A DNA stretch of 64,000 nucleotides from Leuctra nigra. Taxonomy: Eukaryota; Arthropoda; Insecta; Plecoptera; Leuctridae. This document shows positions 1-12,313 of this stretch, one piece after another. Location of the stretch: positions 19,110,770-19,174,769 of the forward strand of contig OW203768.1 in NCBI GenBank assembly GCA_934045905.1. The letters are read 5' to 3'. Each line of letters starts with the position of its first letter. Position 1 is the stretch's first letter. Both the position numbers and the translations under genes were made by a program. A model generated the notes under the pieces. The model was not told where the DNA came from and searched no databases. It saw only the letters and a list, made by a program, of their open reading frames with translations.

Positions 1-600
1 AGACTTTCTTGAAGAGTTAAGAGTATAGCTGCACCTTACACTTCATTTGGAGGTTAAACAGTGCCATTTTGTAAGTCATGCTGGAAAATTAATTCTCAAA
101 TATGCATTATTACTGATGTTTCTATACCTATTATTACGATACCTTATTTTGAACTTTTATTGCCTGTGTATGTAAATACGTAGTAATTGTTAAGTAAACT
201 TACAATGGTGTCGCTAAAGAAGGTGAGGTTATAGGTTGACTTGAATTCACGTACATTACATTTAATTAATTGCTTTCTTTGCATTAATTTAATAGTTTAA
301 TTATATACGAGGCCAATCATATCATTATTGTGTTACTAAACAATTACAGATCACATAAATGGAGCCGCTGCTGATGCCATAAAGCTGAGCTGACAAGAAA
401 TGAAGAGATAATCATTCAGTGATTTTGCTTTGATTTGTCAAGTGAGTTTACCTTGCTCGCAGTTGTAAATTGTGGCGTTGGTTGTCTTTGTGTCATGGCT
501 GTATGTCGAATGAGTTGAGTGGAGACTATTGTAATCTTGATAGTTGTTAGTTTAACTAATGTATAAAAAATAAAATAATCAATTAAACAGATAGAACGCT
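1..600. other. Unique A+T-rich sequence
   Basis: No gene, repeat or RNA recognised. The minus-strand 71-codon frame at 416-631 overlaps the start of a fold-back element and lacks any family resemblance. Confidence 0.6.
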
Positions 601-851
601 GTACCTTACAGATAGAAGTGTCGAAGCTCATTTCAATGATTCTTGAGGTAAACTAAAAAATCAGTTCACTCTTCCTTCGTCCAAACATATTTGGGATGGT
701 GACATGAGTAATTTTGTAAGAGAATACTTTAATTTAACTATATTTGATGTCTTCACTTAAATTGTAATTATTATAGTGCTATTACCTAATTTCACAAATG
801 TGTAATGCAAAATCGAGAAAATGGATTTCAGACCTTCTACCCTTGTGGTAA
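601..851. mobile_element. Fold-back element family C, copy 1
   Basis: Ends GTACCTTACAGATAGAAG and CTTCTACCCTTGTGGTA are degenerate inverted repeats. The interior has ATGATTCTTGAGGT, ATGGTGACATGAGT, AAGAGAATACTT and GCAAAATCGAGAAAAT, shared with the copies at 36673 and 41467. Confidence 0.72.
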
Positions 852-887
852 TGGAATGTATGAATGTATTTTCTATCTGAATACATC

Positions 888-917
888 GAGAGAAGGGGAA
901 TATAGAATCTACATAAA
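888..917 (-). repeat. Dispersed core TTTATGTAGATTCTATTCCCC (one of at least eight loci)
   Basis: On the minus strand this reads TTTTATGTAGATTCTATA then TTCCCCTTCTCTC. Other members are plus strand near 1684-1715, 9456-9490, 15941-15975, 16514-16560, 52573-52618, 58634-58672 and 59618-59660, with partial matches in 13790-13850, 14025-14065 and 45900-45935. No common outer boundary was found. Confidence 0.75.
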
Positions 918-2298
918 ATCTTAAAATGTCTTGGTATATTTACTTTTTAACATCAATGTAATAACAAAAGTAAGGGGGTTCCAGGGTTACGGCATAGGAA
1001 TGAGAATTTGCTGTAATTCACACCAAAGATTAATGAAACCATATTACATACAACTAGCAAAAATATTTGCCCCTTGGTATGATATAATTAGATATTCTTG
1101 ATTGAAGATCATCTTTTCCCCCATAAGATAACACAGGGAGACATGAAATCGTCCCGGAAAATTGGTCTTAAATTGCTCCTAAAACCGCAAGAGGAATGAC
1201 AAATTATTGAAAATAGTCTCAAATTAAAGATAATAATTTTTAGAATAACACTGCCGTTTGAAAATATGGGGTCACGGGCCAAATAAGAAAGAAAATGTGT
1301 ACAATGTGTGAAATTTGCCATAAATCTGGCAACGTTGCACTACAAATATAAATTATTATGGGATAGTTTAATTGGAACTTCAATTAAAAACATATAATTG
1401 GAGCACACGGTAAGATATAAATGTTTTATGCTGTTGTTTGAGGCATTGCTTCATCAGAGATTTGTATGAATTACGGCGAATTCTAAGCCCCATGGCTGGA
1501 GCAGTAGGGTTAATGGACAATTTAAATGATATTAAATAAATATATCTTCACAATATCTTCATATCTTCATTCCTTTTCTAATACATGTCTAAAGATGAAA
1601 ATACATCTATTATGAAAGTATAGGGAAAATCAATACTGTTATTAAAACCAGACAAGTCGGGCCGAAGACCATACAAGACTTCATTTATGTAGATTCTATT
1701 CCCCTTATCTCGTGATACAACGGTCAAGGTCAAAGCAACACCTGTAGACTTCTGCACGTCGCGATTCTGCGCTAGAGCGGTGGACTCGCATGGCAGCAGT
1801 GTGGTTTGTCAAAGCAATGAACTAAAAGAGTATCAACTTCTAACAGCAAGCTAGTTGATTTATCTACAAATTACAGAAACAAACATTTTAATGATACCTC
1901 GGGACCACACACACCACACATGTGGCACACTCCTGGCCAAGCCAAGCTCAGAGATGTCACATGCTGTGTATACTGTGGACAGGATAAACTGTGTCACACT
2001 CTGTGTATGGGAACTAATATATGGGTTATATAGAGAGAAAATGTCTCTATAAATAAATTAAATTAAATTAAAATGTATTATTTTCTTTTCAATTTTAAAA
2101 TTCAATTTGTAGGCTATGAAATGTATCAAAATATGTATTCACAAAAGACGGTTATACAAAATAATTATGAAAACAAAAGTTCTTACTTTTTATTTCAAAG
2201 TAATATAAAACATGTGAAAGAAAGTTGGCAGCACTGAGTAAGGCTTCGTTAGGCATAAGACAATGGCATACGATAAATAAAAAATAAAATTAATTACA
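918..2298. other. Intergenic A+T-rich sequence
   Basis: Holds one dispersed-core copy near 1684 and a small non-repetitive, higher-GC patch around 1725-1800. No coding region supported. Confidence 0.6.
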
Positions 2299-2301
2299 TA
2301 A

Positions 2302-2432
2302 GGCCCGGTAATACCAAAGTTAAATTGTGCTGGATTAACTAGCTTTTGGATTAAATTCAACGTTTTTAGTAATTTTGAGGTATCTGATTGGCTGTTTAAT
2401 CCTGCTCAGATTAACTTTGGTGATTGCGGCCC
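2302..2432. mobile_element. PIF/Harbinger-like MITE, copy 1 (131 bp)
   Basis: Imperfect terminal inverted repeats GGCCCGGTAATACCAAAGTT and AACTTTGGTGATTGCGGCCC are flanked by TAA on both sides (2299-2301, 2433-2435). A TAA target duplication fits the TWA preference of PIF/Harbinger. The interior contains GGATTAACTAGCTTTTGGAT and CTGATTGGCTG, shared with the copy at 10749. Confidence 0.8.
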
Positions 2433-2435
2433 TAA

Positions 2436-4342
2436 AGTGTTGATTTAATTAACTTTTTTTTAAAGAAATTGATACGAAAGCTAAATTGTTTGTAAGTGAC
2501 ATAATTTGTAGGCAATCTTACTGTACAGGTACAGGCATTTTTAAGTAAACTCACAGAAAAAAAAAATACGAGCACACAGTAAAGCTCTATAATCTTAAAG
2601 TTGATTCATATGGCAATGAGATACAATGTGATGTGACCTCAGTTTTTATTTTTAGCGGTCTAGTTTTAGTACATTTTTATCATCACAAAATGTTCAGATA
2701 TATAATATGTTATAAACCTCGATGGTCTTAATGTTTAAAAATTATAAATATTGCCTTAATTCATACCAATACCTACAGTCATAATGGTGCCATTTCTTAC
2801 CGTACCTTCTACACAAAAGCCATACAAAATAATAATAGCGAAATACATTTAGCTGGATTACTGTTTTCGTTTGAGCAGTTAATTTCTATTTAACTATAAT
2901 TTTAGACTCGTTGTGTCACAAGACAGACAGGTGGTTAAAACCTTAAAGTCACTAATATTTATGGATGCACTTTAAACAGACATAAAACTAAACAAACAAC
3001 TCTATAGGTCATTTTATGAGGAAGAAGAAAATGTTATTTCTCGGCAACAAGATGTCATTTCAAAGCAAACATTCTGTTAATTATTCCTGAGACGTCTCCA
3101 TTACAGAAACATTACTTTGTAAATGATCATTAATTAATGTAATCGTGGTTAAATATTCAATTACGCTGTTACTTGGAACTCCCCTGTTCATGAGTTGCTG
3201 CTCTGCGAAGCGTGGGATATCAGATGGAAACATGGCCCGATGTTGTTGTTCAGGGATATTGTCAATATATTTTATATCGTAGCACAAGAGCTCTTCAAAT
3301 TTCTGATTATTTGTTTCAAAATAAAAAAAAATAATACAATGTGTGTTTCAATGACTGTGTAAAATGTTAAGCAACTTGATAAAGGGTGTGACTCAGCTAT
3401 TCTGACAATTTGTTTTAAAAATAATCAGATAATGCTGAAAGTGTCTGTGTGCCAAATTTCAGGTTGATTGAAGATACGGTCTAACCTGTACAGTATACGA
3501 ATAGAAGGAAAATTAAGATAATCGGTTTGTACAAAGATTTGTAACAAGAGACTTTGCAAGTCCGAAGAAGCATTGCAAACATAACTTTGGATAAATTAAT
3601 ACGCTTGTGTCATTAGCATGTCACAAGATCTTTTAAAATATGTTGTAAAGTCACAAAGGAATTAAAATCGAGGTCAACGTTCACGTCTTCTCTGTGAATC
3701 TATTAAACTCTCCTAAAACTCACACTATTAAAACGTTATTATGTAAACCCGATTGGTGGAGCATCTTTGCTTCTAAGTGGACTTTTTGACCACATAAAAG
3801 CTGTAAAATCTCATAAATAAGCTCAATAACTGGAGAATTTTGTATGTCAGGCTTACTGCAGGTGTCACGGATTTGTAGTCACATTTTGTAGTTCTGAGAT
3901 CATTGAGATAACGTATTAGCTTGCAAATTAAAATTGGGCCACCTTTTTAATACAGAAGAGTTAATTGCTTTTGCCCGACACTAGAATTGTTTAAATGTGA
4001 TAAAAGCACGTTACTAGCACCAAAGTTGACAATGTTTGAAAGAGAACTTGGAAAATTTGGATATTTATGGAATATCTGTACTATAACCGCCATCTTTTTT
4101 TTCAAAATTAACAAAAATAAATATTTACGTCCTACCTACCCGATTGCTTTTAAAATGTATATTATTTTGTAGGGGCAATAGTCGAAGTAGGAATGAAATT
4201 ATCATAAAATGATTCCTCGTGGAAGTTTTTATTGTGGGATAACGTGGCAGGATGATACATTATTTTTAAAAGTAAAGACGTCGAAATACTTTCAGAATAA
4301 AATATTTTTGTGCTCAAAAAGTTCCAGTGAGATGTACAATAT
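2436..4342. other. Intergenic A+T-rich sequence
   Basis: Nothing recognised. Short frames of 60-70 codons are at chance level for this composition. Confidence 0.6.
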
Positions 4343-4403
4343 CCACCACCTTCTTGAAGCACTCTCTAGAAGGGAACGAGAGAGTGCTTGAAGAAGGTGG
4401 TGG
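4343..4403. repeat. 61-bp hairpin with 25-bp stem and one mismatch
   Basis: CCACCACCTTCTTGAAGC continues to 4367, an 11-base loop (4368-4378) follows, and 4379-4403 is its reverse complement with a single mismatch. RNA from either strand would fold as a microRNA-sized hairpin. No homologue recognised. Confidence 0.85.
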
Positions 4404-4575
4404 TACAATCACTTATTGAATGAGAAAAATGCTCTTTCGCCCCTTTGAGTGCAGTAGTTTGTTGCCCAATTCGTGTTTTATGCATGTGGTACCGCTCAAA
4501 TTGTCAACGCTTCTAACTCATTTTTTTTTAAAATGTGAGTTAGCAACCTTTGACAGTAAACCCATCATTATTAAT

Positions 4576-4792
4576 GTACACTATAGCCAGAGTAAAAACG
4601 GTATTTTAAAGAAACGGACTGGCTGATAAAGATTTGTTGGTATCATCCGATGAAGTCTATACTAACTTGTCATAACTCCATGAGGTGAACTCTGATCTCA
4701 TTACTAATAACAAGGATAAATTGTCAAGGAACCTGACTATATAGCGGCCAATCTGTTCCATCAAACACCGTTTTTACTTTGGCCAAGTGTAC
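4576..4792. mobile_element. Fold-back MITE family B, copy 1 (217 bp)
   Basis: Inverted ends GTACACTATAGCCAGAGTAA and TTACTTTGGCCAAGTGTAC. The interior matches 13075-13288: AAACGGACTGGCTGA, CATCCGATGAAGT, CTAACTTGTCAT, GAGCTCTGATTTCATT-like, AATAACAAGGAT, GAACCTGAC and GGCCAATCTGTT. No frame. Confidence 0.82.
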
Positions 4793-7700
4793 TCTCGTGC
4801 ACTAAAGTGACTTCACACGTGCTCGCTATCAACGCTCACAACGCTCAGCACTTGGTTCAGGACTCCCATGAACTCTGAAATCTCTGGATAAGGTCAGGTT
4901 GAACAAATTGACCTCGCTTTGGGCTGATAATTACTTCCTCGACAGAATACCTTCTTGGATCTATTAATTGATGGCTGGGCGGACCAACCGACTCTTGCTC
5001 ACTTCGTAAGTGTCAAAACTGTTAATGAGACACATTAAAAGCGGCATGCAATGTTTCAAAGATGATCCTATCAATACAATAAATCCTTCTTATCTTTTTA
5101 TAATCAAATGTATTATAGAAAGAAGTCGGATTTGGCAGGGACATTCTTACTAAAAAAATCTGAATTATTTATTTTTTAATAAACTTATGTCGATTTAGAA
5201 AAGTATAGTAATGACAATGTACAAGGATAATAATAAATAAATTGACACTTACTCTGAACATGGACTTTTCTAACAATACCCAATATTTTGCACCAGAAGG
5301 TTGGATCTTTAAAACAATACAAAATATCTGTCCAAATTAGTATTTCAATTAATTTTAAATACATTTATTTTGTAGAGATGAAAATGATATTACAGAGATA
5401 TTAGGCATTGAAACTCCCAATCGCATAACCATAACAAGTCAACAACAGTAACAATTATTATTGCAGTCTCTACCAAAAATATCTTAGACCATATATTGTT
5501 ACGACCATTTTGAAAACTTCATAACAAAATACTTGTTTATAATCATTAAAAAATCACAAACTAATAATTGTATGTCCTTCCAAAATATCCAGCCCAGTTA
5601 GGTATATAATTTATATACACCTTTTTTAAATTGAAGTAAAAGGTTGACTACGATGTTCATTACAGCGCCTAAACAAAATATGTAGAACTTACAAATTTAC
5701 AAATGAGTAAATCTGTATTCTTCATGATTGACGCAAGCGACAAATGTTCGCCATTACTCTCGCAACACTCTGAGCGTAAACCTATTAAACCACTCTGTTC
5801 AGTCATTGCATTTGCAACAGGTGTAAGCGTATGCATCACTTGTCTAACGCAGCGTATATCAAGTGAGTAAGTGTATAAGTCTGCAGCATCATTAGGCTAA
5901 CTAGCTACGCCAATAACTAGACATTTGCTCCTCGTTAGTCAGATGGATATCATACAGCTACGTCATACGCTCAACTCTTTGAGCGCGGTTATAATTGGGG
6001 GCTCAACGGAGTAACAAGCTGAAGGGGGGGGGGGGGGCTATTTTTGAAGTGATGCCTTCTTTGGATTCCGTTAGCCGTTTATGGCTCACTCCAGTCCTTG
6101 TTTTTGTCTAGTGGATTTATAGTAGGAGCGATTATGTTCCCTAAACTAACAACCAAATTCTTATGCAAAGATCAACAACTTTTTTTTGTTAATTTTCTTC
6201 TGGATTTTGTTCCTACATTTTTGGTTCTAAGAGGATTTGACTGCAATATCAATTAAATTAATTGGATAGATCAGTTGCATAATATAAATCGTTTTTAAAA
6301 TCAAAAATTTACAATCAACAATAAACTGTAGAATACACAATAGTAAATAATGGAGCCTTGATTGAGGATACCCGTACACTTACATCTACTGTTTGATCTC
6401 TTTATATTATAAAAAACTATTATAATGTTGCTGTAAAACAATTATGTAAACAATGATTATGAGAACTAAAAGCAAAGCCTTAACTGATACTATAAAATTG
6501 ATACTCCGTAACCTCCAAAATGAGTGAAAAGGAGATTTTACGTTCTTCTTCTCAGCATTCGTTCTATTATATTCTCGTTTTCTTCAGCAACTAGTTTTCT
6601 TTTTTCTATCCCCTTTACTTCCAAATAAAACTCAAAGGCATGTTTTTGTCCATGGACGAAACCAAAGATAATGTAACTATTCGTCCCTTGAGAATAAACC
6701 CTCTAAAAGACTGTGTTTTCAACTATTGTGCGTCATAAATAGAGTCGTAAATAGTCATAAAGATACGTCTCTATCTTTGAAGTGCTATTTAGGTTGATGT
6801 GACCGGACATGGAATGGGCATGGAAGATAGCTCCACAGATAACTACCCAATTATGACGCAACACCGGTTCAAATTGTTTCAAATCAACTTCAAGAAGCAT
6901 GCCTTCAATGTACGACTTTTCCCAAGAAATGGTAACCCTTCTACCGGTTTAGAGTTTAGTTTCTATATGTATGTATGTTTATTTTTCTACAATTTGTTAC
7001 ATTGAACAGGTGGTAGAGGTCTTAATACTAAATATTTTCTAGAATCTAAGTCAAATTAAAATACAACTAAAACAATCTTATAGGTTAAAGTAATTTATAT
7101 AAATTAATAAAAATAAATACTTATATACTTACTTACTTACTTACTATATGTTATAATGCGACCACAAAGTGACCAATGTAGATACTAAATATGTGGGGTG
7201 TTGGTCAAATACCATGCTATCACTTCACACGTTTACTTTTGCGTTGTGGTTGATAAGCAATGATTATTTCAGTTATTGTTGTTAAACGTTTAATTGCTCT
7301 TAATTACTAACCACGACAGGACACTTGACTGCAATTACAGGTTGGATATACATTAAATGCAGATTACTTTCTATTTTGTACAAACAATTCACTCGAAAAG
7401 TTGGATTCTGTCAGTGGAAGTTTTTGAATGAGTAGACACAAGATCTTGTCCTGAGATAATTCTTTAATTTATGTTCAATTACTATTTTCACTTAGTTTTT
7501 CTGTTGGTGTTTGAATTCGTAAAAATTATAGGTATGTCTCGATTTTGAATTCTTCATTCAAAACATTCGAAAAACTTTTTCACACCATTTGGTTCTATTC
7601 TCTGAGAAAATGTTCATTCCTTTCAATAATTTCATCATATCTTTTTCTTGCAATACTCACCTTATTTTGCAAATCTTTATTGTTAGAAACACATTATATT

Positions 7701-8860
7701 TAATAATTGAAATAATTGGTCTGATATTCGGATATTTTTTCTCCAAAATCTAGCATGACACACATATTTAATTTAGTTACTAATTAATTCAGGCTTATTC
7801 ACAGTGACATATGAGTTGTGTACACCCTCTTCTCCTTTCCTCGTAATTCGATGAAATCTAGACCTGTCATTGTTGAATTAATCCATGCAATTCGAACACT
7901 GGAGAGGGTGAACTTCTGATGTCAAGTTGATGTATAAAGTGCGATCTTCTGCCACCAGAGCGCTGCAGGGAGCACTCAGCGTCTCTGATGAATGATGCTG
8001 TGGACCAGTGTTGACTCGTTGTTTCCATGACAACGGAAGAGATGACGACAGATTGCACTTCATGCGTTCCATTTTACACGGTTCAGTTGAAGCTCAGTAG
8101 CAAACGAACCATTATTTACATAGACGATTTATATTGGCATTATTTTTTACAAATTAAAAGATTCTTGTTGGAAAAAAACTCTTGTTTTGCTTTAAAATCT
8201 TTTTCAAATGCACTCGTATTGAATTCCAATCGGTTTTTACGTTATGTAAACGGAAAGTAAAAAAGACAGGAGCTTGAACTGTCTTATGGACAACAAAGTG
8301 ATTATAGCTATACACAGGTCAGTGATGTAAGTTGACCATTGCATTGTTGTTGCATTTATGATATTTGAGTCATCATTCAGAATGCAAAGCTTTATTGACT
8401 ACGACTTATCAAATATGACGAATGAATTTCAACTTTTAATAGAAAAAAATGCAGAATGCAGAGGATTTTTTTCTCTCTGCACTCAATAAACCCTTTTATA
8501 AGAGAAATCCCTTCCCTTGTTTTTGTCTTCAAACTTACGGGAATACTCTCAGAAAGTAATACTAAAAACATAATTTATATGTAAGTTGCTTTTTCCAAAT
8601 TAACTCCAATTTTCCTCATTATCACTGAAATCTTCACACCCCTTTTTAACATACTTCTCTTTTTAATTTCTCCGTACTGTCACGCTTTAAATCTACATTT
8701 CAGGGGTAATGAATATTAACATCCATAAAACAATTCCCAAAAGAGTAATTTTTAAATTAAATTAAATTAAAACATGTCTATAAAACAATAAAACTCACCC
8801 TCTGCACTCAAAAAAACCTTTTATCAACCCGATCCGCAACACGTAATATAAACTTTAATA
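4793..8860. other. Intergenic A+T-rich sequence
   Basis: Nothing beyond the poly(G) tract at 6023-6038, a short CTTA/ACTT run near 7125-7145, and a modest GC patch around 7880-8060. The overlapping frames in that patch have no recognisable motif. Confidence 0.6.
6023..6038 (+). repeat. Poly(G) tract
   Basis: A run of 14 or so G in an A+T-rich context; similar runs lie at about 13535-13548 and, as C-rich sequence, 43530-43550. Their exact lengths are unreliable in most assemblies. Confidence 0.8.
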
Positions 8861-8869
8861 ACCCAAATG

Positions 8870-9210
8870 AATAAAACCCCCTGGGTTAATTTGTGTGATT
8901 GTTTAGAGCAAGGTCTGTGTAACAAGGGGTTGCTAGCAGATAGGGGTATCTTGTTAACAGATCGGGGGTGGAACTAGGGGGATGTTTATAACAGGGGGAG
9001 GGGGAAGGGATGAACGCAATGTGTGCGGTCGTGTTATCTAGCACGTTATTAACATCTGTGCATAGGGGAAAGAGGGGCAATATTACACCACGGGGTAGTT
9101 TAATCACGTGACACGCCCACTGGCCAATCGGGTTCAGTGATGTCTTGTTAATATGGGGATGATTATGGATTGGGGTGATAGAATTATGATACGGTGGATT
9201 TGTATAATAA
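8870..9210. other. Higher-GC non-repetitive island downstream of the homeobox gene
   Basis: G-rich segments (GGGGG-containing), CACGTGAC and GGCCAATCGG near 9103-9130. High complexity and no frame, about 2 kb beyond the stop codon; a candidate enhancer by position only. Confidence 0.3.
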
Positions 9211-10636
9211 TCATTTGTGTTATTATTGGACTAAACACGTCAATCAATGATATAAGAGTATTATTTACATAGAGTTAAGATATTTACAAGAGAAGTCAAA
9301 TGACTTGTAGTTTAAAGTTGAGTGGTTTACTATTTTACCACTAGAGAAGGTGAATAGAATTCATATAATTTTTCTAAAGCTTTTAAATTGTCAGTTCACT
9401 TCTGCTGAATGTTTTTATATTATTAAGTAGATGGACTTTCCCAAGAATGAGTCCCTTTTATGTGGATTCTATTCCCCTTCTTTTGTGGTACATAGTACTT
9501 GTACTTATAATAGACTTGGGTTTGAAGTGACAACTTATGAACAGTTCAAGAAGTTAATAAGTGTGAACATCATAAATGAAACTTAAACAATGAACATGAT
9601 GAATAGATAACATGCGTATGGACATGATAAACTTAGATGAACATGAATTTGAACAGGGACAGATAATTATGAACAATATTTTGTTGTCCACATAGGTACC
9701 TATTATTTCTTGATTATGTGATGCTGCAATATCCGAATAAATATTCTGAAGAAAATATTTTTAAGAATTCACAGTTTGATTAAAAATTACTTGTTGATTG
9801 TTAAAAACTTGAAAAGTTGGAAAGGAAAACAACATTATATCTGCTTTTTCACGTGTCTAAATTAAATTTCAAAACGTGATACCCCATATATTATAATAAT
9901 AGTTTGAATAAATTGTAATTATGATCTGCGAACTTGATTTTATTGAACGTTTTATCATTGAGTTATAGTTTTATAAATCCTTAATATTTTAAAAAATCAT
10001 ACCTATTTTTATTGTTTAAATGCCGTTGTAAATATTAACTGTAATGAAATAGGTAATATAATGAGATTAATATTTGTTTTGTAGTTATGCTATTTTGCTG
10101 TGGTTCAATCTTGGTTCAAACATTAATCCATAAATGCAGCACAAACAAAGTAATGAACACAACATGGACATGAAAACTGTCATGGCAAACATGAAACATG
10201 AACATGAACGTTATCTAATAAACGTGATAATGATCACGCATCACGAAACATGATGAACACGTATAGAGAGAGAGAGAGACAAACTATGAACATCAGGCGG
10301 TTTTTACACAAGTACTTAAATAGTAATTCTAAACACTAATTTGATCATTGCACGGAAATTCTAAGTCAAACTCTAAGCAAGAGTAGAAGCAAAGATTTCG
10401 AGTCCCAGCTCTTGTCCTTATGTCGAAGAATTCACTAACAGCACTCACGTTCCTTGCAGTGTTTTATCTGTAGCTAACAAGTTGATTGTTTGAACTCACG
10501 ATCATTGGCAAATCAGATAAAAAATTTGCAGAACACTCACACGAAGCTACGTTTATGAACAGTTAGATAATTTTGTTGAAATAATGTAGGGCCAAATTTA
10601 TATTTACGCTTAAAGTTTACAGCATATTTTTTTAAT
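9211..10636. other. A+T-rich sequence downstream of the homeobox gene
   Basis: One dispersed-core copy near 9456, AACATGAAC-rich low-complexity segments (9540-9660, 10140-10255) and a short (AG)n run near 10266-10279. No gene. Confidence 0.6.
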
Positions 10637-10642
10637 TTTATT
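10637..10642 (-). terminator. Candidate polyadenylation signal (AATAAA) of the engrailed-family gene
   Basis: On the minus strand this is AATAAA, about 605 bp past the stop codon at 11247, and the nearest canonical hexamer I noticed in a plausible 3' UTR. If used, the MITE at 10749-10888 would be inside the 3' UTR. A+T-rich DNA produces this hexamer by chance, so confidence is low. Confidence 0.25.
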
Positions 10643-10748
10643 TCTGTTTGCTGCAAATTCAAATTGCAAAATACACAGAATACTAATCAAATTATTATAA
10701 CATGTTTTACAATATAGAAGATAGAATAAAGAAAGGGTATATAACTTA

Positions 10749-10888
10749 GGGCCGGTAACCAAAGTTAATCTGAGCCGGATTAACTAAATTTTGGATTAAA
10801 TTGGCGGCACAGCCAATCAGATACCTCAAAAAGATTGAAACAGTTGAATTTAATCCAAAAGTTAGTTAAACTTTGGTTATACCGGGCC
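10749..10888. mobile_element. PIF/Harbinger-like MITE, copy 2
   Basis: Same family as 2302-2432: ends GGGCCGGTAACCAAAGTTAA and CTTTGGTTATACCGGGCC, with the shared GCCGGATTAACTAAATTTTG and GCCAATCAGATACCTCA interior. The target duplication is not clean. It lies about 360 bp past the homeobox stop codon and may be in the 3' UTR. Confidence 0.78.
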
Positions 10889-11246
10889 ATAATGAACAAT
10901 GAAGTAAGATATTAGTACAAATGGTTTATAATAAAATAAAATAAATAATACTGGTGAATATTTTCAAGGCATCGAAATAAATTATCAGTCGCCAACAAAT
11001 TTAACTATGAATTGAACTAAAGTCTCACCTACTTTGAATGTAGAAATGTAACTCAAAAAGTACCTAAAACTTATGTATTCTTATAGGCTGCGCAATATTT
11101 TTATACTACTTACAAAATTACATTTGGTGGACTGCGGTGGGATCGAACAATTTTATCATTGTTCAGTGCTGAAGACTGAAATTATCTAAATGTTTCATAA
11201 ACGTAATCGTCATGTCAGTGTAACGACATTGTTAATTATGCGTATC

Positions 11247-11680
11247 TTACGCCGCCGCTTGTTTGCTGACCGCTTGCTGGTTCGCCAACAACAACGCCTG
11301 TTCTTCCTCCTCGTCCATCGGCACCGTCGAGTGGTTATAGAGTCCCTGCGCCATCAACTGCAACGCCAACGGATTCTTGTGTCCGCTCGCCTTCTTGATC
11401 TTCGCCCTCTTGTTCTGGAACCAGATCTTGATCTGTGCCTCGTGGAGTCTCAGCTCGGCGGCGAGTTGTTGTCGTCGACGTTCAGTGAGGTAGCGACTCT
11501 CTGCGAACTCCAGCTTGAGTCGGGCCAACTGTTCGCCGCTGAAAGCAGTGCGAGGTCGCTTCTCGTCGCCGCCTCCACCGCCGCCGCCGCCGCCGCCGCC
11601 ACTGCCGCCCCCGCTGCCGCCGCTCTTCTCGCCACCCTTGTCGCTCTTGCTGGGCCGCTTTACGCGACGTGAACGAGGAC
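11247..11680 (-). CDS. en: engrailed/invected-family homeobox gene, coding exon 2 (homeodomain and EH5)
   Basis: Second and last coding exon, entered through acceptor ctgctccag|gt (intron ends 11681). It completes Gly128 from exon 1 and encodes residues 129-271 with a TAA stop at 11247-11249. A basic PRSRRVKRP segment leads into a glycine/serine linker with 11 consecutive Gly (155-165). The homeodomain spans 167-226; hallmark residues F8, L16, F20, W48, F49, Q50, N51 and R53 are all present, and Q50/K52 are as in Engrailed. EH5 follows ([17 protein letters not shown]), then a short acidic, Ala/Gln-rich tail. FSG, EFAE, ASG and NHST resemble Invected more than Engrailed. Positions 39 (Arg) and 41 (His) are unusual, since the family normally has Gly and Asn in LGLNEAQ. 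Spliced protein: 271 residues. Binds TAAT-core DNA; mainly a repressor by family knowledge. Confidence 0.96.
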
Positions 11681-12313
11681 CTGGAGCAGAGGTCACAAAT
11701 CAAAATCATGTCATTGACGAAAACACTCGTCCTTTTCGGATTCCTGTGTTCGTATCCCATCACGACCGGTCATCTTATCTAGGGGGGAGCAAGGAGGGGG
11801 AGGGGGCGGGAACTATAGATTTTAAAATTAAATATGCAACACATTGTTTGCTAGAATTTCTTCACAATTTACTAGAATTTTATAATTTTCTTTCATGAAA
11901 CGTCTTCATGAAAATAATAGCGATTTTAGCTCACTTTTTAGGGTCTATTTCAGGAAAAAAGCGACCTAAAATACACTGGATCTGTTTTTGCTTCACCTTG
12001 TTTTGGCTACTTGTTTTTTAGTGTAGAATCGTGTATTCATTTTCACAATTAGGTGGTTTTATCACATATTTTGTTGTGGAAACCGAGTCACGGGCACATT
12101 GTAAACTTTGTAGCATTTACTAGTGTTTTCGAATTTCGCTTATTTTCCTTTTATTTTGACAGTAAACCGTCTCTATCACGAGGAAATTTAAACTTGCTGT
12201 TTTGTCTTAGTTCTCAATTTGCACAGCCAAAAACTGCACAAATATTCTCAAATTAAGTTTAAAATAGCATCAGACGCTTTCCAGACAGATTCCGATGGCG
12301 GGACTGCCGGCTG

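Noticed and set aside
11190..11898. Plus-strand frames of 127-160 codons opposite the homeobox exon
   Set aside because: Antisense shadows of a GC-rich coding exon; the minus strand encodes an unmistakable homeodomain.
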